Source: Actinomycetes bacterium
GTDB lineage: Bacteria > Actinomycetota > Actinomycetes > Propionibacteriales > Propionibacteriaceae
Assembly: GCA_023392635.1 (NCBI GenBank)
Contig: JAEVYS010000087.1
Coordinates: 1-34,967, forward strand
Direction of reading: 5' to 3'
DNA: 34,967 bases
Part shown: positions 7,934 to 16,099 of the stretch, one piece after another
Layout of the letters: each line of letters opens with the position of its first letter
Numbering within the stretch: position 1 is the first letter of the stretch
Made by a program: the position numbers and the translations under genes
Notes under the pieces: generated by a model
Seen by the model: the letters and a program-made list of their open reading frames with translations, nothing else
The model's database searches: none
Told to the model about the DNA's origin: nothing

Positions 7934-8368
7934 ATGACCGACTTTGATGAAGCCGTTCCGGACGAGTCCGAGCAACTGGACCAGTTGCAGCCGGACGAGA
8001 CCCTGCTCGACCGTGGCGTTGACGACGTCCTGGACGAGGGCTACGTGACCGGCGAGAACTGGTCGCCGGCCCAGGGGTTCGGCAACACGGCGGCAGAGAT
8101 GAGGCAGGGCGAGACGCTGGAGATGCGGCTGGCGCAGGAGTACCAGGAGCCGGTCAAGCTCGAGGGCCCGTGGAACCCGGATGCGTCCGAGCCGCGCGAG
8201 GTCGGGCACGTGCGTGCCGGGCGACTGGTGGACGCCAACGGCGGCATTCCCGGACTGGACACGGAGGCCACGAGCGTGGGGACCGACGTCGGGATCGACG
8301 GCGGGGCTGCGACGGCCGAGGAGGCCGCCATGCACATCATCGACGACTATGACGACGACGACGACTGA
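7934..8368 (+). CDS. DUF5709 acidic protein
   Basis: A 144-residue, strongly acidic, soluble protein with no signal peptide or membrane segment. The sequence DETLLDRGVDDVLDEGY, then a Trp-containing GFGNTAAEMRQGETLEMRLAQE, is typical of the DUF5709 family, which is widespread in actinobacteria and has no known function. The C terminus ends in a run of Asp encoded by a GAC tract. I start at ATG 7934. A CAGTCT six bases upstream is only a weak -10, and no Shine-Dalgarno sequence is evident. The 3' end overlaps the next gene by 20 bases in another frame. Confidence 0.8.
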   Translation: MTDFDEAVPDESEQLDQLQPDETLLDRGVDDVLDEGYVTGENWSPAQGFGNTAAEMRQGETLEMRLAQEYQEPVKLEGPWNPDASEPREVGHVRAGRLVDANGGIPGLDTEATSVGTDVGIDGGAATAEEAAMHIIDDYDDDDD

Positions 8369-9359
8369 GGTGCCACCGACCGCAGGAGACGTCCTCTATC
8401 CGCCGCTGGAGCCCTACGCGTCCGGCATGCTCGACGTCGGCGACGGCCAGCAGCTCTACTGGGAGGAGTGCGGGAACCCCGAGGGCAAGCCCGCCGTCTT
8501 CGTCCACGGCGGCCCGGGCGGGGGATGCATGCCCAACTACCGGCGCTACTTCGACCCGTCCGCCTACCGCGTGGTGCTGTTCGACCAGCGCGGCTGCGGC
8601 CGCAGCGTCCCCCACGCGAGCGAGCCGGGTGCGGACCTGAGCGCCAACACGACGTGGCACCTCGTCGAGGACCTGGAGCGCCTGCGCGAGCACCGCGGTG
8701 TCGACCGCTGGCTGGTGTTCGGCGGCTCATGGGGCAGCGCGCTGGGTCTTGCGTACGCGCAGGCGCATCCCGAGCGGGTCACCGAGCTGGTGCTGCGCGG
8801 GATCTTCACGCTGCGGCGCAGCGAGCTCGACTGGTACTACAACGGCGGCGCCGCGAACCTTGCACCCGAGTGGTGGCGCTCGTTCGAGGAGCCCTTGCCG
8901 GACGGCTTCGACGGCGACCGGATTGCGAAGTACAACGAACTACTCTTCGATCCCGACCCCGCCGTGCACCTGCCTGCCGGTGTCGCGTGGACGACCTGGG
9001 AGGCCGCCACCTCGACCCTGGAGTTCTCCCCGGCGCTGGTCGAGGAGTTCTCCGACCCCCACTTCGCCCTCGCGTTCGCGCGCATCGAGAACCACTACTT
9101 CGTCCACGGGGGCTGGCTCGCCGAGGGGCAGCTGATCGCAGAAGCGGGACGGCTCCGCGGGATCCCCGGCGTCATCGTGCAGGGGCGCTACGACCTTCCG
9201 TGTCCGGTGACCACTGCCGATGCGCTGCACCGTGCGTGGCCCGAGGCGGACTACCGGGTCGTGCTGGCCGGGCACTCGGCGAGCGAGCCGGCGATCGCTG
9301 CGGAACTGGTGGCAGCGACCGACCGCTTCGCCGCGGGCGCACGCGGGTACGATGACTGA
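8349..9359 (+). CDS. pip: Prolyl iminopeptidase-like alpha/beta hydrolase
   Basis: Up to 336 residues, matching peptidase family S33 prolyl aminopeptidases, which release N-terminal proline from peptides. It has the oxyanion-loop motif HGGPGGGC (about 53-60), DQRGCGRS (about 79-86), the nucleophile elbow GGSWGS with Ser127, a GRYD acid motif and AGHSASEP carrying the catalytic His. The start is uncertain. ATG 8349 lies within the GAC tract of the preceding gene; GTG 8370 would remove seven residues. Family-conserved sequence begins at about YPPLEPY, so either works. The stop at 9357-9359 is directly followed by the phoH ribosome-binding site. Confidence 0.88.
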   Translation: MTTTTTEVPPTAGDVLYPPLEPYASGMLDVGDGQQLYWEECGNPEGKPAVFVHGGPGGGCMPNYRRYFDPSAYRVVLFDQRGCGRSVPHASEPGADLSANTTWHLVEDLERLREHRGVDRWLVFGGSWGSALGLAYAQAHPERVTELVLRGIFTLRRSELDWYYNGGAANLAPEWWRSFEEPLPDGFDGDRIAKYNELLFDPDPAVHLPAGVAWTTWEAATSTLEFSPALVEEFSDPHFALAFARIENHYFVHGGWLAEGQLIAEAGRLRGIPGVIVQGRYDLPCPVTTADALHRAWPEADYRVVLAGHSASEPAIAAELVAATDRFAAGARGYDD

Positions 9360-9370
9360 ATCACGTCGTC

Positions 9371-9376
9371 AGGAGG
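9371..9376 (+). promoter_or_regulatory. Shine-Dalgarno site deciding the phoH start
   Basis: A perfect AGGAGG lies 12 bases after the pip stop codon and four bases before CTG 9381. The ATG at 9441 has no comparable site and would lie 64 bases away. Confidence 0.7.
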
Positions 9377-9380
9377 ACTT

Positions 9381-10370
9381 CTGAACCAACCGCAGAGTGC
9401 GCTCGCCGAGCGCCGCGTCGCCATTCCGGCCTCGATCAACATGGTCTCGGTGCTCGGTCCGCGGGATGAGTTCCTGCGCATCCTCGAGCGCGAGCTTCCC
9501 GCCGATCTCCATGTGCGGGGCAACGAGATCACCCTCACCGGCACCCCCGGCGACGTCACCGCCGCCGCGGACGTGCTCACCGAACTGATCACGATCGTCC
9601 GCACCGGCCAGGGCCTGACCGCCGACATCGTGGAGCGCGTCCTGGGCATGGCGAGCACGGAGGAGGTGAGCGCCTCCGAGGTGCTCACGCAGAACATCCT
9701 GTCCAGCCGTGGCAAGACGATCCGGCCCAAGACCCTGAACCAGAAGCGCTACGTCGACGCCATCGACGCCCACACCGTCGTGTTCGGCATCGGGCCCGCC
9801 GGTACCGGCAAGACCTATCTGGCGGTCGCGAAGGCCGTGCAGGCGCTGCAGGCCAAGGAGGTCAACCGGATCATCCTCACCCGCCCGGCGATCGAGGCGG
9901 GCGAGCGGCTGGGCTTCCTGCCGGGCACGCTGAGCGACAAGATCGACCCGTACGTGCGTCCGCTCTACGACGCCCTGCACGACATGATCGACCCGGACTC
10001 GGTGCCCCGCCTGCTCACCGCCGGGACGATCGAGGTGGCCCCCCTGGGCTACATGCGCGGACGGACCCTGAACGACGCCTTCATCATCCTCGACGAGGCC
10101 CAGAACACGTCGATGGAGCAGATGAAGATGTTCCTCACCCGACTCGGGTTCGGCTCCAAGATGGTGGTCACCGGTGACGTGACGCAGATCGACCTGCCCA
10201 GCGGCACCCGTTCGGGCCTCACCGTGGTCGAGCAGATCCTGGACGGAGAGCACGACATCGCGTTCTGCCGGCTGACGAGCCACGACGTCGTCCGGCACCG
10301 GCTGGTGGGCCGGATCGTCGCGGCGTATGACCGCTTCGAGGCCACGCTGCCCCCCGGGCGCCGCAACTGA
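9381..10370 (+). CDS. phoH: PhoH-family ATPase (CTG start proposed)
   Basis: About 329 residues. An N-terminal KH-like region is followed by the PhoH P-loop NTPase domain, with Walker A GPAGTGKT, the ILTRPAIEAGERLGFLPG signature, Walker B-like FIILDEAQN and TGDVTQIDLP. PhoH proteins are predicted RNA-linked ATPases that usually precede ybeY, as here. Start choice: the first ATG is at 9441, but sequence aligned with homologues (VAIPASINMVSVLG) lies upstream of it. No ATG, GTG or TTG exists in frame between the pip stop and 9441. A perfect AGGAGG at 9371-9376 sits four bases before CTG 9381, so I propose CTG initiation, probably coupled to pip. Confidence 0.92.
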   Translation: MNQPQSALAERRVAIPASINMVSVLGPRDEFLRILERELPADLHVRGNEITLTGTPGDVTAAADVLTELITIVRTGQGLTADIVERVLGMASTEEVSASEVLTQNILSSRGKTIRPKTLNQKRYVDAIDAHTVVFGIGPAGTGKTYLAVAKAVQALQAKEVNRIILTRPAIEAGERLGFLPGTLSDKIDPYVRPLYDALHDMIDPDSVPRLLTAGTIEVAPLGYMRGRTLNDAFIILDEAQNTSMEQMKMFLTRLGFGSKMVVTGDVTQIDLPSGTRSGLTVVEQILDGEHDIAFCRLTSHDVVRHRLVGRIVAAYDRFEATLPPGRRN

Positions 10371-10383
10371 GAGACTGGCCCCT

Positions 10384-10839
10384 GTGATCGAACTGAACAA
10401 CGAGTCGGGCATGGAGGTCGACACCGAGCGCCTGGTAACCCTGGCGACCTTCGCCCTGGACGCCCTGCGCATCCACCCGCAGGCCGAGCTGTCGATCCTG
10501 CTGGTCGACACCGACACCATGTCGGCCTACCACGAGAAGTTCATGGGCGAGCCAGGCCCCACCGACGTGCTCAGCTTCCCCATGGACGAGTTGCGCGCGC
10601 CCGAGGCCGACGAGGAGCCGCCGGTCGGGCTGCTCGGCGACATCGTGCTGTGTCCGGAGGTGACCGCTGCCCAGGCGGCGGACAGCAACCGGACCCCGGA
10701 GGAGGAGGCCGACTACCTCCTGATCCACGGCCTGCTGCACCTCCTGGGCCACGATCATGCCGAACCGGCGGAGAAGAAGGTCATGTTCGACCTGAACGAC
10801 AAGATCATCGCCGCCTGGACGTCGGAGCGCACGCGGTAG
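10384..10839 (+). CDS. ybeY: Endoribonuclease YbeY
   Basis: A 151-residue metal-dependent RNase involved in rRNA maturation and ribosome quality control. The zinc motif HGLLHLLGHDH gives His115, His119 and His125 (H-x3-H-x5-H). Upstream, PTDVLSFPMDE and LGDIVLCPEV are the usual YbeY signatures. I use GTG 10384, which starts VIELNNES as in homologues; an in-frame ATG at 10327 would lie inside phoH. The gene follows phoH after 13 bases and is almost certainly in the same transcript. In many actinobacteria a CorC-like gene and era come next; here two other genes intervene. Confidence 0.95.
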   Translation: MIELNNESGMEVDTERLVTLATFALDALRIHPQAELSILLVDTDTMSAYHEKFMGEPGPTDVLSFPMDELRAPEADEEPPVGLLGDIVLCPEVTAAQAADSNRTPEEEADYLLIHGLLHLLGHDHAEPAEKKVMFDLNDKIIAAWTSERTR

Positions 10840-10902
10840 CTCGGCCTCGATCCCCGCGCCCCGTTCCCCCGAGTGGGTCGGACGGGCCACGGCAGGAAGG
10901 GG

Positions 10903-12351
10903 TCACGCCACCACGGGACGGGGTCGGGCCCCCGTCCGTCCGCCCGGCAGCTGCTGCTGCGCCCGCCACGCTTCGCCCAGTCGGCGCATCGCCTCGGTGA
11001 CCACGTCCGCCGGGTCCTTGTAGGGCAGCCGGACGAACCGGTCGAGGCCGTGGCTCACGGCGAACTGCGGACCCGGGCTGATCAGCAGGCCGGCGGCGGC
11101 CGCGGCCGACGCGAGCTGGTTCGCCCTCGGCTCGGGCAGCTCCACCCACAGTGACAGGCCACCCGCAGGTACCACCCGGCGGGCGCCGGGCAGGGCCAGT
11201 GGCAGCGCAGAGAGCATCGCCGAACGGGACGCCCTGAGGTGCTCGCGACGTTCGGGATGGAGGCCCGGGTCACGGCGCAGCAACTCGGTCAGGGCGAGCT
11301 GCTCGACGATGGGAGCGCCGAGGTCGTCGGCGATGCGGGCCTGGAGCAACCGCGGCAGGAGGGCGCGGGGAACGCGAAGCCAGCCCACGCGCAGCCCGCC
11401 CCAGTGCGACTTCGATGAACTCCCCACCAGGACCGTACGGGACAGGTGCGCGGCGAACGGCAACGGCGTGGGCGCGTCATCGAGGCGGACCTCGAGCATC
11501 GTCTCGTCCACGATGGCGACGGTCCCGGCCCGGCGCAGGGCGGACGCGAGTCGTTCGCGACCGGCGTCGTCCATCAGGGCTCCGGTCGGGTTGTGGAAGT
11601 CGAGGATCAGCTGTGCGGCCGTGGGCTTCGCCGCGGCGACCGTGTCCACCGCCAGGTCCAGGTCCCAGCCCTCCGGTTCGACGGGGAGCGGCACCAGTCG
11701 GGTGGCGGCGCGGCGGGCAGCGTCGATGGCGTTGGGGTAGGAGGGGGTCTCCACCAGGACACGCTGGCCCGGGCTGGTGAGGGCACGCACGGCCAGGCTC
11801 ACGCCCGCGAGGGCGCCGCCCACCACGAGCACCTGGTCGGGACCGGTGGGCAGCCCGCGCGCCTCGTAGCGGGCCGCGACCAGCTCGCGCAGTTCGAGCA
11901 GCCCGGCCGTGGCGTAGCCGGTGCCGGCGAGATAACTGGGGAGCGCGGCGAGGGCGGCAGCATAGGCCTCGGCGGTCCCCGCCGGGGCACGACAGGCCGC
12001 GCAGGTCAGGTCGAGCACGTCCTCGCTCGTCCCTTCGCCCGGCAACAGGGCTCCGCCGACGCCGAGTCTCGCCGTCCCCAGGGGAAGCGTCGCGACGTGG
12101 CCCGAGCCCTGCCGTGCCACGAGGAAGCCGGCAGCCCGGAGGACGGTGTAGGCCCGGGTGACGGTGGTCCTGCTCAGGCCCAGGGCTGAGGTCAGCAGTC
12201 GCTCGCTGGGCAGGAGATGACCGCTGGGGATGCGTCCGTCAGCGATGAGCATCCGCAACCCGTCACTCAGCCAGCGGTACGCGGGCAGGGCCGGATCCCG
12301 CTCGCCGAGCAGGGTGGCGACCCTTGCCGCGCTGGTGGCCGGAAGTGCCAT
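10903..12351 (-). CDS. MocR-type GntR/aminotransferase regulator (YczR-like)
   Basis: A 482-residue MocR-family regulator: an N-terminal GntR winged helix (about 20-90; LPSERLLTSALGLSRTTVTRAY) fused to a fold-type I aminotransferase-like domain. Aminotransferase landmarks include DFHNPTGAL, VDETMLEV and the presumed PLP lysine in GSSSKSHWGGLRVGW. Such proteins sense PLP or related ligands and usually regulate the gene beside them. The divergent neighbour is a YczE-family membrane protein; pairing with yczE defines the YczR subgroup. The ATG at 12351 has CACAGT six bases upstream, possibly a weak leaderless promoter. An imperfect inverted repeat in the 61-base intergenic region is a candidate operator. 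Confidence 0.88.
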   Translation of the reverse strand: MALPATSAARVATLLGERDPALPAYRWLSDGLRMLIADGRIPSGHLLPSERLLTSALGLSRTTVTRAYTVLRAAGFLVARQGSGHVATLPLGTARLGVGGALLPGEGTSEDVLDLTCAACRAPAGTAEAYAAALAALPSYLAGTGYATAGLLELRELVAARYEARGLPTGPDQVLVVGGALAGVSLAVRALTSPGQRVLVETPSYPNAIDAARRAATRLVPLPVEPEGWDLDLAVDTVAAAKPTAAQLILDFHNPTGALMDDAGRERLASALRRAGTVAIVDETMLEVRLDDAPTPLPFAAHLSRTVLVGSSSKSHWGGLRVGWLRVPRALLPRLLQARIADDLGAPIVEQLALTELLRRDPGLHPERREHLRASRSAMLSALPLALPGARRVVPAGGLSLWVELPEPRANQLASAAAAAGLLISPGPQFAVSHGLDRFVRLPYKDPADVVTEAMRRLGEAWRAQQQLPGGRTGARPRPVVA

Positions 12352-12368
12352 GAGGCCACTGTGACGGA

Positions 12369-12393
12369 ATTGGACCTTTCTCGCAAGGCCAAT
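12369..12393. promoter_or_regulatory. Candidate operator of the MocR/YczE pair
   Basis: ATTGGACCTT (12369-12378) and AAGGCCAAT (12385-12393) form an imperfect inverted repeat with one unpaired A, between the divergent starts at 12351 and 12413. Position and symmetry suggest the binding site of the adjacent regulator; specificity is inferred. Confidence 0.5.
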
Positions 12394-12412
12394 CCTCGGC
12401 AAGGATGGCGAC

Positions 12413-13117
12413 ATGGCATCTTCCCGCTCCCGTTCCGGCACCGCGGTGCTGGCCGACCTCGGCCCGCTCGCCCAGTTGCGCGCCGGACAGCTGTGGCGGC
12501 GGATCCCCCAGCTGCTCGTCGGGCTGTGGCTGTACGGGTTCGCGATGGCGATGTTCATCCGCAGCGGACTCGGCCTGGATCCCTGGGACGTCTTCCACGC
12601 CGGGTTCCAGCGCCTGCTCGGCTGGTCCTTCGGCACGGTGGTGATCGTGGTCGGGTTCGCCGTCCTGCTGCTGTGGATCCCGCTGCGCCAGTGGCCCGGT
12701 CTGGGCACCATCTTGAACGCGGTGGTGATCGGCATCGCCACCGACGCCACGCTCGCGATCATCCCGCCGGCGAGCGGCTGGCCGGCGGCCTGGTTCCTGC
12801 TGGTCGCCGGACTGGTCGTCAACGGGCTGGCCGGTGGCCTGTACATCGGCTCGCAGCTCGGCCCCGGACCCCGGGACGGCCTGATGACCGGCCTGGCGCG
12901 CCGCACCGGCTGGTCGCTGCGGCTGGTGCGCACCGGCCTGGAGCTCTCCGTGCTCGCGATCGGCTGGGTGCTCGGCGGCACGGTCGGTATCGGGACGGTG
13001 CTCTACGCGCTCGCGATCGGTCCACTGGTCCAGTTCTTCCTGCCGTTGGTCGCCGTCCGCCTGGACGCCAACGACGAGGTCGACGAAGCCGCCGCGCCGC
13101 TCGCCGAACCCTGCTGA
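12413..13117 (+). CDS. YczE/YyaS/YitT-family membrane protein
   Basis: A 234-residue integral membrane protein with about five hydrophobic segments. Family landmarks are GLWLYGFAMAMFIRSGLGLDPWDVFHAG near the N terminus and GGLYIGSQLGPGPRDGLMTGLARRTGWSLRLVR in the middle. YczE-type proteins are putative transporters or membrane factors; no substrate is established. The ATG at 12413 is preceded by AAGGA at 12401-12405. It is transcribed divergently from the MocR-type regulator, which probably controls it. The pair appears inserted between ybeY and the CorC-like gene, which are neighbours in many relatives. Confidence 0.87.
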   Translation: MASSRSRSGTAVLADLGPLAQLRAGQLWRRIPQLLVGLWLYGFAMAMFIRSGLGLDPWDVFHAGFQRLLGWSFGTVVIVVGFAVLLLWIPLRQWPGLGTILNAVVIGIATDATLAIIPPASGWPAAWFLLVAGLVVNGLAGGLYIGSQLGPGPRDGLMTGLARRTGWSLRLVRTGLELSVLAIGWVLGGTVGIGTVLYALAIGPLVQFFLPLVAVRLDANDEVDEAAAPLAEPC

Positions 13118-13145
13118 GCTGCGCCGGGCGGCGCACAGATAGACT

Positions 13146-14516
13146 GTGCGTCTCCCAACTCCGGACGAGGCGCGTGAACAACAGTTGACCCAGACCCAGT
13201 GGATCCTGCTGGCGGTAGCCCTCGCCTGCGTCCTGCTCGCGGCCCTCGTCACCACGGCCGAGACCGCGCTCTCCTCGATCTCCCGGTCACGGGCCGAGGG
13301 ACTGCAGGAGGAGGGTGCCCGCCGGGCACGCCGACTGCTGCAGGTCGCACAGGACCCGGCTCCCCACCTCAACACGTCGCTGTTCCTGCGGATCCTGCTC
13401 GAGGTCGTGGCCACGGTGCTGGTCGCCCTGGTGTTCTTCGAGCACTTCCAGGCCGGCTGGGAGCAGGTGCTCTACCCGGTGCTGACGATGGTGCTGGTGT
13501 CCTTCATCGTCCTCGGCGTGGCACCCCGGACGCTCGGCCGTCAGCACGCGGAGCGGGTCGCCTTGGCTGCGGCCGGACCGATCGGCGCGCTCACCACCGT
13601 CCTGGGCCCGATCTCCCAACTCATGATCCTGCTCGGCAACGCCCTCACCCCGGGCAAGGGTTTCACCGAGGGCCCGTTCACCTCCGAGGCCGAACTGCGC
13701 GAGCTCGTCGACCTGGCGGAGGCCCGCGAGCTCATCGAGGCCGGCGAGCGCCAGATGATCCACTCGGTGTTCGAGCTCGGTGACACGATCGTCAAGGAAG
13801 TCATGGTGCCGCGCACGGAGATGGTCTACATCGAGCACTCCAAGACCCTGCGGCAAGGCGTTTCGCTGGCCCTTCGGTCGGGCTTCAGCAGGATCCCGGT
13901 GATCGGTGAGGACGTCGACGACGTGATCGGTGTGCTCTACCTGAAGGACATGATCCGGCGGATGTACGACAACCCCAAGGCGCAGACGAACGAGACCGTG
14001 GAGAGCCTGATGCGGCCCCCGACCTTCTGCCCCGATTCCAAACCGGTGGACGAACTGCTGCGCGAGATGCAGCTGACCCGGAGCCACGCCGTGATCGTCA
14101 TCGACGAGTTCGGCGGGACGGCGGGCCTGGCCACGATCGAGGACGTGCTGGAGGAGATCGTCGGCGAGATCGTGGACGAGTACGACCAGGAGGTGCCGCC
14201 GGTCACCGAGCTGGGGGAGGGGCGGTTCCGGGTGTCGGCACGGCTGCCCATCGACGACCTCGGCGAGTTGTTCGGGCTGAAGGTCGACGACGAGGACGTG
14301 GACACCGTGCTTGGGCTGATGGCGAAGGAGTTGAACAAGGTGCCGATCCCCGGGTCTGTCGTGCGTTGGGAGGGTATCGAGCTCACGGCGGAGCGGGGCT
14401 CCGACCGTCGCCACACCATCCAGACGGTGCTCGCCACCCTCGTCCCCGAGGACGAGGACCCCGCGGTGGACGCCGCGGCCAAGCTGGCCGAGGAATCGGC
14501 ACGGAGGACCTCGTGA
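13146..14516 (+). CDS. CNNM/CorC-type membrane protein with CBS domains
   Basis: Up to 456 residues. A DUF21/CNNM transmembrane domain (about 15-185, with TTAETALSSISRSRAEGL after the first helix) is followed by a CBS pair (about 215-340) containing VMVPRTEMVYI, GFSRIPVIGE, AVIVIDEFGGTAGLATIEDVLEEIVGEIVDEYD, and a C-terminal CorC/HlyC domain. Related proteins affect Mg2+/Co2+ transport; the hemolysin name is historical. The start is doubtful. GTG 13146 directly follows a TAGACT that resembles a -10 box; if that box is used, transcription would begin downstream and TTG 13185 would be the start. The stop overlaps the era start by four bases. Confidence 0.9.
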   Translation: MRLPTPDEAREQQLTQTQWILLAVALACVLLAALVTTAETALSSISRSRAEGLQEEGARRARRLLQVAQDPAPHLNTSLFLRILLEVVATVLVALVFFEHFQAGWEQVLYPVLTMVLVSFIVLGVAPRTLGRQHAERVALAAAGPIGALTTVLGPISQLMILLGNALTPGKGFTEGPFTSEAELRELVDLAEARELIEAGERQMIHSVFELGDTIVKEVMVPRTEMVYIEHSKTLRQGVSLALRSGFSRIPVIGEDVDDVIGVLYLKDMIRRMYDNPKAQTNETVESLMRPPTFCPDSKPVDELLREMQLTRSHAVIVIDEFGGTAGLATIEDVLEEIVGEIVDEYDQEVPPVTELGEGRFRVSARLPIDDLGELFGLKVDDEDVDTVLGLMAKELNKVPIPGSVVRWEGIELTAERGSDRRHTIQTVLATLVPEDEDPAVDAAAKLAEESARRTS

Positions 14517-15448
14517 GCGACGACCCGGGCACGCGGTTCCGGTCGGGCTTCGCCTGCTTCGTCGGGCGTCCCAATGCGGGCAAGTCCACCCTCACCAACG
14601 CGCTGGTGGGCACCAAGATCGCGATCGCCTCCTCCAAGCCGCAGACCACCCGGCACGCCGTCCGCGGGATCGTGAACCGTCCGCACGCCCAGCTGGTGGT
14701 GATCGACACGCCGGGCCTGCACCGTCCCCGCACCCTGCTCGGCGAGCGCCTCAACGACCTCGTGCGCGACACCTGGGGCGAGGTGGACGTGGTGGGCGTG
14801 TGCCTTCCGTCCAACGAGCGGATCGGCCCGGGGGACACCTACCTCGTCTCCGAGATCGCCAAGCTGCCGCGCCGGCCGAAGCTGGTGGCCCTGGCGACCA
14901 AGTCCGACCTCGTGAAGCCCGGACGCATGGCGGAGCACCTGGTGAAGATCGCCTCGCTGGAGGACGAACTGGGCATCCGCTGGGAGACGATCATCCCGGT
15001 CTCGGCGGTCACCGACGACCAGGTGGACGTGGTCGTCGACGAGCTGGTCCGGCTGCTGCCGGAGGGGCCGGCGCTCTATCCGGACGGCGAGGTGACCGAC
15101 GAGCCCACCGAGACCCGGATCGCCGAACTCATCCGGGAGGCTGCGCTGGAAGGGGTGCAGGACGAGCTGCCGCACTCACTGATGGTCACGATCGAAGAGA
15201 TGGGCCTCAAGCCCGACCGGCCCGACGACCGGCCGCTGATGGTGATCTACGCGGCGATGATCGTCGAGCGTGACTCCCAGAAGGGCATCGTGATCGGGCA
15301 CAGGGGCCAGCGGTTGAAGGAGGTGGGGTCGGCCGCCCGCCGGCAGATCTCGGAGTTGCTCGGCGTCCCCGTCCACCTCGACCTCCGGGTCAAGGTCCTC
15401 AAGGACTGGCAGCGCGACCCCAAGCACCTGAACCGCCTGGGCTTCTGA
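14513..15448 (+). CDS. era: GTPase Era
   Basis: A 311-residue GTPase that binds the 3' end of 16S rRNA during small-subunit assembly. G1 is GRPNAGKS (18-25), the G2 region is TTRHAVRGI, G3 is DTPG (65-68) and G4 is TKSD (129-132, for the usual NKxD). A C-terminal KH domain contains IVIGHRGQRLKEVGSAARRQI and ends DPKHLNRLGF. The frame is open further upstream, but GTG 14513 overlaps the preceding stop as GTGA and gives the expected N terminus. Era in this position, after ybeY and a CorC-like gene, is standard for actinobacteria. A large palindrome lies downstream. Confidence 0.96.
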   Translation: MSDDPGTRFRSGFACFVGRPNAGKSTLTNALVGTKIAIASSKPQTTRHAVRGIVNRPHAQLVVIDTPGLHRPRTLLGERLNDLVRDTWGEVDVVGVCLPSNERIGPGDTYLVSEIAKLPRRPKLVALATKSDLVKPGRMAEHLVKIASLEDELGIRWETIIPVSAVTDDQVDVVVDELVRLLPEGPALYPDGEVTDEPTETRIAELIREAALEGVQDELPHSLMVTIEEMGLKPDRPDDRPLMVIYAAMIVERDSQKGIVIGHRGQRLKEVGSAARRQISELLGVPVHLDLRVKVLKDWQRDPKHLNRLGF

Positions 15449-15484
15449 CCCCGGGTCGTCGTCTCGCCGCCCCCAGCGCGCAAA

Positions 15485-15544
15485 CGCCCCCGACCTTCAC
15501 AGACGCCCCCGAAATTCCAGGGGCGTCGGTGACTTTCGGGGGCG
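15485..15544. terminator. Nested palindrome, probable bidirectional terminator
   Basis: The outer arms 15485-15500 and 15529-15544 pair at 13 of 16 positions (CGCCCCCGA and TCAC blocks with their complements). Inside, GACGCCCC (15502-15509) pairs with GGGGCGTC (15520-15527). It lies between the convergent era and ChaB/Rho-N genes and could end transcription from both sides. There is no T-run, so factor-independent activity is uncertain. Confidence 0.7.
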
Positions 15545-15556
15545 GGTGTGCGGTGG

Positions 15557-15988
15557 CTAGCCCTTCGACTCCCTCAGGGATTTCGCGGACGCGCGGTCGT
15601 TCGCCTTCTGCAGGGCGTCCACCAGCTCGCTCTTCGTCATCTTCGAGCGCCCCTTGACCTCGAGGCGGGTCGCGAGGTCGTAGAGGTGCTGCTTGCTGGC
15701 GTTGGCGTCCACACCGCCGGCGGTGCTGCGGTGCGTGCTGACGCCGCCCTCGGCCTGCGCGTCCGACGGCCCGTTCTCGTCCTTGGGCTCCCAGTGGTCG
15801 CCGACCTTCTCGTGGGTGTGCTTCAGCGCCGCGAACGCGACGCGATGCGCCCGCTCCTCGTCGCCGTACTCCTCGGCGGCCGCGTCGTGAGCCTTGGCGA
15901 AGGTCCGCTTCGCCTTCTCGTCGGAGCGCTTGAGCGTGCTGGGGAGCTCACTGGCGATGACCTTGCCGGTCCTGGTGGTCTTGGGCAT
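15557..15988 (-). CDS. ChaB-domain protein with Rho-N-like C terminus
   Basis: A 143-residue basic soluble protein. Residues about 10-65 match the ChaB family (ELPSTLKRSDEKAKRTFAKAHDAAA and the following AHRVAFAALKHTHEK). A Ser/Gly-rich linker leads to a C-terminal segment, KQHLYDLATRLEVKGRSKMTKSELVDAL, that looks like the Rho N-terminal/SAP-like nucleic-acid-binding helix pair. The combination is common in actinobacteria and is often called a cation transport regulator after E. coli ChaB, but a DNA- or RNA-binding role fits the sequence better. It is monocistronic, convergent with era, and its upstream region is shared with the leuA leader. Confidence 0.85.
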   Translation of the reverse strand: MPKTTRTGKVIASELPSTLKRSDEKAKRTFAKAHDAAAEEYGDEERAHRVAFAALKHTHEKVGDHWEPKDENGPSDAQAEGGVSTHRSTAGGVDANASKQHLYDLATRLEVKGRSKMTKSELVDALQKANDRASAKSLRESKG

Positions 15989-16099
15989 GTCTCCTCCGTC
16001 CGGTCACCTCGACCCCTCTTCAGCACGGGTACCCAGCGGCCGCGGCTGACACGCCCAATCGGCGGGAAGGGGTTGGCGATCGGGATCGGGTATGCCACC

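Noticed and set aside
12352..12981. Upstream extension of the MocR-type regulator frame
   Set aside because: It is antisense to the YczE-family gene, and the regulator domain begins normally at ATG 12351.
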